From Bolinopsis microptera (lineage: Eukaryota > Ctenophora > Tentaculata > Lobata > Bolinopsidae): a DNA stretch of 64,000 nucleotides. Each line of letters opens with the position of its first letter. The stretch's first letter is position 1. The stretch spans positions 4,712,001 to 4,776,000 of the forward strand of contig NC_087077.1 of NCBI RefSeq assembly GCF_026151205.1, given 5' to 3'. Under the pieces are notes generated by a model, which was not told the origin of the DNA, ran no database searches, and was given only the letters and a program-made list of their open reading frames with translations. This document shows, in pieces, positions 57,301 through 64,000 of the stretch. Position numbers and translations under genes: made by a program.

Positions 57301-59671
57301 AATCTCACGAGCCAGAAGAGTCGAAGAAGAATATTAATTTACGCAACAATTATCTTTTTATCTAAAATTATATATTCCAGTCATTTTCGAGCGAATCAAA
57401 CGAAGCTGAGGAATCTGCGACGCTGATTTTACTAAGTGGCAGTTTAGTCTGTTTGGTACTTACTCTGCTGGCTACCCTTCCTATCAAGTGAGAGCTTGCG
57501 ATATTATAGTATAACAATAACTACTGTAGTACTACTACAATGCCAGTATATACTATATTATACATAAACTATTGTTATTAATAGTAGTTATTAAAATACT
57601 ACTATTAGAGTAGTACTATAATACGAGTGTAGCTATAATTATAAATAAAATAATTAATAAATATTTATAAATAATAAATGTTCACCTCAGAATCTACATG
57701 GGTGTTGCATTGTTTAAGATCGATAAATGTTTATGGTTGTTATTTGTTCACATTATAAATGTTCAGGCAACAACAAAGAAGAGAGCACTCGAAAGTGAAC
57801 ATGATGCTCACAACTTCCCTTATATTGTCCATTTCCTGCTTCTTTTTAATGGACACCTTTGTTTCCACGGAACCTGAAGCGACCACTCCTTGCTTAATTG
57901 TGAGTTCACCTAACGCTAGGACCTCTATGAACGTCCGTTTAAATAATATCCAATAAGGTAGATATCAGGTATGTGCGGATTGTCGACATAATGATCCAAC
58001 CTAAAAATGCATTCTGATCATGGTAACATATTAGTAAAGCTGCCTGACTAATCAACCAAGCCACAGAACTGGTATTCTTCGGCGGTCGTGCGCTACTGCA
58101 AGTTAGAGCAAGATCTGCTGACTAACAACCCCCACAGATAGCATTCCTTCTGAACTACTTTTGGCTGTGTCAACTAGGCTGGATGGTTGTAGAGGCGGTG
58201 ACTATGTATAAGGCACTAGTCAGGGTGTTTGGGACTGCTATTGATAACGCTTTGTTGAAGTACTGTTTGGGCGGATGGGGTGTTCCGATAATATTCCCGC
58301 TCATTGGACTAGCTTGGGGTAATGTCTCACAGTATGCTGATCCTAAAACGTAAGCAAAATTTAATCCTATCTGAGTCTCTCAGTCTTAAACATATTGCAT
58401 CTCTTGTACTTGATAGTTTTGTTACATTTAAATAAAACGCCTCGATTTATCGTGCCCCTATTTACCGAGGATATTTCCTTTCCCCGCGGTAAATAGTTCA
58501 CTGCACTAAATTAGGTGTAACTGAACTGATAAAATCACTTGTAAAACTATTGCAGGTGTTTTGTAAGGTACCCGTACGGGTTAGCATCATTCTACGGCCC
58601 AGTTGTTCTGGGGGTGCTCACTATTTGGGCTATGTTCTTCTCTATTGCAAAGGTTATTATGACAGCTAGTGCCGCTAAAGCCAAGTCAAAGGGCGATTCT
58701 ACTGTCACATTGAGACGGGTATGTAAAGTGTGATAAAATACTGTAAATAGTCTGTAAATAGTCTGTAAATAGTCTGTAAATAATTTGTAAATAGTCTGTA
58801 AATAGTCTGTAAATAGTCTGTAAATAGTCTGTAAATAGTCTTTAAATAGTCTGTAAATAATTTGTAAATAGTCTGCAAATAGCCTGACTCTCTCCTTCCA
58901 TAACTATTCCGGCTCTCTCCTGTCCCAGATTAGTATCATCTTATCATAAAATTCACCCTGACAAATTGCCACAGGATATGTTAAATGTCTAGAAGAATGG
59001 TTATCAATTACAAACTTTATTTAAATCACACATATCAAACTTCCTTCAGAGACAACTACTTTCTTCATTTGCTGTGTCAACCCTGCTGGGTCTTGGTTGG
59101 ATTGTTGGTTTCTTTCTGCTGATGAATAACTCAAACTACGGTCAAATCAATACTGTCATGAGATGGGCTTTTATTCTCCTCAACGCCCCTCAGGTAAAAA
59201 CATTTTTATGTTATTATTAATTTTCAACAATATCACTGACCACAGTTTGTCACTGATGATCAAATTGTTCTTTTTTCAATTATCCATAAGTATTTTAAAC
59301 GACAATCCAACAACTTTTTAATCCAAATTGTTTACAACCAGGGTATATTCATATTCGTGATGTACGTCATCATGAGCAAGAAGATAAGAGGATACTGGAT
59401 AGACAGGTTGCTGTGCAGACAGTCTATTGACCCTGACGTTACTGGAGTCTCCCTCGCTTACACCACTCACTCTACAGCTGACAATGGGTTGCGTATGCCT
59501 AGAAGTCCAGTACCAGCACCTCGGAGTCCCAAACCACCCGCTGGAACAAGACTGACAACCGGAGCGCCAACTCATGGTAGAAGCAGAACTCCTAGCCCTT
59601 GTAGGGGATCTAGAAATCCCAGTCCCAGAAGAGCATCTGACAATGTGCAAAGACTTCGGGTGATGAGCTAA
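51316..59671 (+). CDS. Adhesion GPCR with cysteine-rich repeats and GPS
   Basis: Twenty exons join in phase to 3318 bases (1105 residues): 51316-51376, 51503-52003, 52180-52278, 52808-52951, 53228-53371, 53543-53683, 53835-53938, 54099-54206, 54367-54709, 55323-55426, 56239-56406, 56581-56694, 56901-56985, 57141-57253, 57381-57487, 57767-57899, 58138-58349, 58556-58718, 59050-59193, 59342-59671. Order: signal peptide (1-20), unrecognised domain (21-187), four cysteine-rich GCC2/GCC3-like repeats, one per exon (188-363; e.g. CSAGTFKTFNMTECEPCP), HormR-like segment (364-434), GAIN region, GPS (about 696-743, ending CLCDHLTSFAVLM with the HLT cleavage site), seven helices to about 1015, and a Ser/Pro/Arg tail (RTPSPCRGSRNPSPRR). 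The family self-cleaves at GPS and signals through G proteins. Exon 2 could read on to a stop at 52063, giving a soluble form. Confidence 0.92.
53035..53160 (+). repeat. 12-bp minisatellite TTTACATTAGTT in a GPCR intron
   Basis: About ten units, bounded by TTTTCATTAG variants, lie in the intron between the second and third cysteine-rich exons. Confidence 0.95.
54825..55200. mobile_element. MULE-like MITE, copy 2 (9-bp target duplication)
   Basis: A 376-base copy of the element at 45930-46304, in the same orientation, flanked by CATCACGCG on both sides (54816-54824 and 55201-55209). It sits in the intron between GPCR exons 9 and 10. Confidence 0.9.
55490..56095 (+). pseudogene. Penelope-like reverse transcriptase relic
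   Basis: Broken frames read RFIDDIFGV, then FVELLNKLAEPYGIRF and VNFLDLTLS, then FATRKHPSIGNTLVNN. These words are typical of Penelope-like elements, which pair this RT with a GIY-YIG nuclease. Frameshifts and stops separate the pieces. It lies in the intron between GPCR exons 10 and 11. Confidence 0.75.
58741..58880 (+). repeat. 11-bp minisatellite CTGTAAATAGT in a GPCR intron
   Basis: About twelve units, with AATTTGTAAAT variants, begin within 25 bases of the donor of GPCR exon 18. Confidence 0.95.
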
Positions 59672-60368
59672 GAATAAGATTAGCACTGTGCCGCCAGAGT
59701 GCCACCATATTATATAGTGCCACCATTGCATAGTGCCACCATAGTGCCGCGACAGTGCCGCGACAGTGCCATCGGGATCCGAATGTATGAGCGACTAGAT
59801 GAACTATAAAAACCATTTAGATAAATATAAATGTGTGGAAACTGCAAGCTTGTGTTTTGCAATATGTACTGTACATGTACCAAATATGTGACTGTTTAGT
59901 GTTTAACTGAGTTTGAAATTAAAACAATCTGTAATGTTTTGAGTCAAAAATTGTGATATATCAAAGTAGCTAAATTAATATATATTTAATTTTAATACTT
60001 TCAACACTAGTACTACCATATTAATATAACAAATAATTTGAGGCTCTAATGATGTAATTTTACGAAGATTTCAAGCCTTACGTCGCGTTATGTGTTTCCC
60101 TTCGTGTTCAAAAGCATTACAAATTAATATAATTATTATTCGTTTTATCTAAACATAATTTCGGCTTAACTTACTTTTGTGTTTTGCACTTCTATTGAAT
60201 TTTATTTATACATTATAGATAAAGGATCAAATGTGTTATCTCGTTATATCAACTTAGACGTTTATTTTTTATTGTTTGACTCATGTAACTGTATGCTGTA
60301 TGTTGGAACTAATGATTTGTTTTTATTCTGCATAACTATCATCAATCTTGTCTATTGTTAATGGAATA
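59672..60368. other. GPCR 3' flank, no supported gene
   Basis: Contains a GTGCCACCATAGTGCCGCGA-type local repeat at 59688-59772, just after the GPCR stop. The rest is AT-rich. Confidence 0.45.
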
Positions 60369-60922
60369 GCCCGGCGCGCGCTACTTCGTAGCTAGCACTT
60401 GCCTCGGGCAAGCGCTACATGCATCGAGGAAATTAAGACTAGTAACATTTGTAAATCATCAGTTGACGCGTAGCAGGGTATTTTGGTTCAAGACTTTAAA
60501 TTAGAATCGCAAAATTAGCCGTATTATTCCTCCAAACTTACGACTTAGATGGACTGAGATTAGCCCTTAAAATACAGCTTACACTTTTTACCTTATGATT
60601 GGGTCGTTATTCTAAAAAAATTTGTCAAGAAGTGTGGCTCACCGGTCACTTAATGTCACTCAATTATAGCGACCAAGGTCTGCGACTGGCTGCAACAGGT
60701 GCATATGATCTGTGACACGAGATATCCTTGTGTTTGGCTTGTACTAACTCTAATTGGGTATTTCGTCACAAGTCATGCGACTCGATATACATAAAACCAA
60801 TACAACGAGCAGTTTAAAGACTTTCGGTTTCATTTTTAAAAGCATCCACTTTGACAAAGCATAACTCGCCATCAACCCCCCCCTCCCCCCCCTCTTTGCA
60901 GCTTCTCGGCTATCTCATAAAC

Positions 60923-61285
60923 CCAGGAAACCTTACTGGCTAGCGATATTACTACAGGGTGATCGCCTTTTCAAAGCTTGTTGAGCTCCGCGCGCGCTCG
61001 TAAGTTCATTGCATTTGCACGCTTCAAACATTCCAAAGATGCAATTGTACCGCGTACCACGTGATACGATTCAGCCAATCAGAGAACAACAATCTGCAAA
61101 GTTATAGCTGCGCAGTTTTATAAGGCCTAAAATATGACTTTTCGCGATGATTAAAAATCTACGTTGTTTTTAAGTTTCCCCCTGGGGGGAAACGTTATTT
61201 TTACAAGGCGAACATTTTGTTGAAAACCCGACGTTTCTATCTCTTTTACTTCCAAAGTTAGGCCCCTACCAGTAAGGTTTCCTGG
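60923..61285. mobile_element. TIR MITE, copy 2 (6 G at the variable site)
   Basis: A 363-base copy of the element at 45351-45748 with the same inverted ends. The internal site is CCCCCTGGGGGG, i.e. without the expansion. Confidence 0.88.
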
Positions 61286-61399
61286 GTCGGCGCGCGTCCT
61301 GGTAGGTTGTAAACCTACAATATAAATAGTAAGTTATTCTAACACTGATTGCGTTTGCAAAAAAATTTAAGTTTGTAGAATCGTTGTTTTTCTTTGCGC

Positions 61400-61990
61400 G
61401 GTTTTTACTAATTCATTTACCCAAACACAAAAAATATTACGTGACTTTTTTAATAGTTATGTAGCCGAAAAATAGTTTTACATTGCATTAACCCTTGCTT
61501 TGATTCACGATGTCAATCCTTCGCAGCTCGGTGAGGCACAGTGGTGCATTTCGCCGATCTACCGAAGAGAAGAATTATTTGATGCGCGGCGCGACCCAGT
61601 AGTGCATCGCGCTACAAACCCTTGCTCTAACTATAACCCTTTCGCTTGCAGTAGCGCGCGATCGCTGAAGGCGGCACAGGAGGTCTATTCTACTTGTGAA
61701 ACAAGCGCGTCACGCAGTACGCGTAGACACATGGCTATGTGAACATAAAACCTTATCCCAACCCTAACCCTTTGTGCTTTGCGGTGAAACAAATTAGCCC
61801 TAAACAATCAAATTCGTGTTTTAGTTTTACAAGCCTGTCACGTGTCAAAACAATTTTTTTCCATAACTCTCAGGGAAGCATTTTTACCCTACGTCGCGTC
61901 ATGGGGTTGGTAATTCGTAATCAGCGTCTGAAAATATATAGAACCAAATTACTTTCATACTCTTAGTATAGGGTTCACCTAACCATGTGC
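61400..61990. repeat. Degenerate MULE-like MITE and GCGCGC repeat composite
   Basis: TTTTTACTAATTCATTTACC at 61404 resembles the MULE-like left end, and later words (CCTGTCACGTG, TTTTTACCCTACGTC) match its interior. A 120-base GCGCGC-type repeat (61621-61742) is inserted within it. No intact right end was found. Confidence 0.6.
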
Positions 61991-61999
61991 TTTCGCGCC

Positions 62000-63664
62000 A
62001 CTGCGGGCGCGCTTGTTTCACAAGTCAAGAATGGGCTCTTCGTACAGAAATGCATAAATATTTTCCTCCTTGCTGACACCTGTGTGAGCTTGGAGAAGTA
62101 TTATAAGCAGGCATTGCCTGGTAACTGGTTATCCCGTGAATGGAAGCTTGTATAAACATAACTAAAATACAGTTACCTGGGGACCTTAGGCTATCATGTT
62201 CATAAACATATTCATAAAAATATATATATAAAAATATAGTTAATAGTTAATAGTTAATAGTTAATAGTTAATATATATAATTATAACAATAGTGAACCAA
62301 GTGTTTTAAATTTTTTTTATATATATTATGTCTGTCACATTACGACGGCTGACGGAAAGAGCCAAAGTTGAAAAGACCACTTTGGGCATTGGCCAATAAA
62401 GGGATTCATTGTCTCCTCCACCACGAGGCTGTATATATCCATTTCATTGTGGTAATTGCTCTCCTGCATTGCATAAGTATGCCTTATCATATAGTAGTTG
62501 AAATCATGAATAATTACATTTTTGCTAGGTCTTTGTACCTAGCAATTTAGTTTAATTTATGAATTTTTGATTTATCAGATATGGCTCGCTCCACAATCGC
62601 TAGTATTAAAAGTTTGAGCCATATCTCTACTCCTTGATATTTTTGAACAATTCCGATACGAATTATGTAAGTTCAATGAAACAAGAAATCTTTCAATGAA
62701 ACAAGAAATTTAATTTTTAGCACATTTAATTTTTAGCACACATTTAATTTTTAGCACACATCTATTGAAGGGTTGGGAGGGGCAGTGATTTCTATGCATT
62801 AAATGATCTTACTTATAATTCAGAGAATTTCCTTGTACAATGTACACTGTACGACCGCCCGCGCCCACGTGCAAATTAGGTGAAAAGCGAAAGGTTGCAT
62901 AGTAACCATGGTATAACGAGGGTTTTTACACGCACATGCACGTGTAAATATTGTTAGAACGGCATTTTTATTGGTTTTGTTGATATAACGTTGTGTTTAG
63001 TGCAAGAAATATTTTTATTGGCTGTATCTTTTTATTTAATTTATTCTCTGGTTAACAGATTTCAAATGTTTAATTAATTTGTAGTATGACAGTAAGGTAT
63101 ATAAGAAGTTACTTAATTTTGCTTGGGCTATTATATTGACTATTGAGGTTTAATGATGATATGGAATTTGAATTCTATATAAATTTACACTATGTGGTTG
63201 GGGCATTTTGCATAGTAAATATGGTTACTACTCCTATATATCATATTATTTGATTGGTATTCGATTTCTGATTATTTCTCTAGGAATATGATTATTATAT
63301 CTCAATTTGACTTTAGGTAGGGTGCCCCGCTAAAAGAACTGGATTCTTCCAGGAAGCATCCCGTGCACAGACCTTGGTCTACATATATATTAAATTATTA
63401 ACCATTCATTCTGTATGTGCACGAAAATTTATTTCAAATCAAATCTTCTGTTGTGTAGTATATTTTTTGACGCGATTTAAAATTACTAACAAAAATACTA
63501 TTAGCTTCCTCCTTGTGACCACAGGTTTTCTAGTTTATTATAAAATACAAATATTTAACCTGTATTTTAAAATTTGGCTGTTAAACCCTATTATATTTAT
63601 TAGCTGGTTTAAGGTGAGAAATTCACAAGGCAGTTCAATGTGGTTTCACTGATAAAAAGGCTCA
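62000..63664. other. AT-rich intergenic stretch
   Basis: Contains a TTAATAG heptamer run (62238-62270) and no supported gene. The open frame at 63374-63652 is low-complexity and hydrophobic and is not convincing. Confidence 0.45.
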
Positions 63665-64000
63665 ATGGCACAAAGTGTTACAATCTGCAATCTTCTATCA
63701 TATGAGATCAAAAGAGTAGACCTTGAAGATCTAAAATCTGATAACATTCGTTCAAAAATCATATCTTACTTCTCAGACCTTAAAGATAATGAAAGGCTCA
63801 AGATATACATACTGTATCACAGTGGTTTCCTTAGGTCTTTGGGAGATACAGATTTCATCAAGTTTTCATCTCTGAAAAGCTACAATGATATCAAGCTAGG
63901 ATCCAATGTGATCATTTTCGATCTTTTTTTGATTGGACAGTCTGTCTTGAATCAAGATAGTTTTTCTGCAAATAATGTTGTAAAGTTCGGAACTTCTGTA
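63665..64000 (+). CDS. Unrecognised open frame cut by the window end
   Basis: An ATG at 63665 opens a frame of 112 codons that is still open at the last base. The predicted start is MAQSVTICNLLSYE. The product is soluble-looking, with mixed charged and hydrophobic residues and no signal peptide or membrane segment. I do not recognise the family. Its composition is more protein-like than the surrounding AT-rich DNA, and the frame could be the first exon of a gene, or part of a mobile element, continuing past the window. Confidence 0.5.
   Translation, partial: MAQSVTICNLLSYEIKRVDLEDLKSDNIRSKIISYFSDLKDNERLKIYILYHSGFLRSLGDTDFIKFSSLKSYNDIKLGSNVIIFDLFLIGQSVLNQDSFSANNVVKFGTSV

Noticed and set aside
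63374-63652. 92-codon hydrophobic frame
   Set aside because: Its composition is what random AT-rich DNA gives, with no clear start context or homology.

Overview
The window is animal nuclear DNA. The genes carry many small exons bounded by GT/AG splice sites, and the gene set is metazoan: an adhesion GPCR, a Neuralized/SOCS-box protein, an Ig-domain membrane protein, an SVOP-type transporter and an SPT2 histone chaperone. The DNA between genes is AT-rich and full of miniature transposons and minisatellites. An invertebrate, possibly an early-branching one such as a cnidarian or sponge, fits best. The species cannot be named from the sequence alone. Telomere-like CCCTAA motifs occur only as internal parts of a miniature transposon.

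Region 1 (1-5.4 kb) is one apparently intact non-LTR retrotransposon on the minus strand. ORF2 carries an APE endonuclease and a reverse transcriptase. ORF1 is unusual: it carries a complete AlkB-type 2-oxoglutarate/Fe(II) dioxygenase signature followed by an SGNH esterase. This is the most interesting object in the window.

Region 2 (6.8-18.5 kb, plus strand) holds a five-exon NEURL2-like gene (NHR domain plus SOCS box, first exon not found), an unrecognised acidic-protein gene, and a four-exon calmodulin-like gene with four EF-hands.

Region 3 (19.6-36.8 kb, minus strand) is an 18-exon SPT2/SPTY2D1-like gene. All splice phases agree across 4233 coding bases. One 1.7-kb exon encodes about twenty Tyr-Ser/Thr-Pro repeats, recalling the RNA polymerase II tail. 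A 7.8-kb intron of this gene contains an intronless SVOP-like transporter on the same strand and a two-exon Ig-domain membrane protein on the opposite strand. The C-terminal tail of the Ig protein is read from the antisense of a LINE fragment.

Region 4 (38.9-41.6 kb, minus strand) is a seven-exon AADAC/NCEH1-type hydrolase gene. Its HGGG motif and candidate Asp and His are present, but the nucleophile serine position appears to be glycine.

Region 5 (41.6-51.3 kb) has no recognised gene. It holds several inverted-repeat elements: a poly-G/poly-C bounded element, a hairpin element with TTAA at both ends and arms of about 665 bp, a MULE-like MITE, and a TIR element with a 41-base G tract.

Region 6 (51.3-59.7 kb, plus strand) is a 20-exon adhesion GPCR (1105 aa) with a signal peptide, an unrecognised ectodomain, four cysteine-rich repeats, a HormR-like segment, a GAIN/GPS region and seven membrane helices. 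Its introns carry a MULE-like MITE, a Penelope-like reverse-transcriptase relic and two minisatellites. Region 7 (59.7-64 kb) repeats elements seen in region 5 and ends in an open reading frame cut by the window edge. Exon coordinates were read by eye from splice consensus, reading phase and domain continuity; none has transcript support here.
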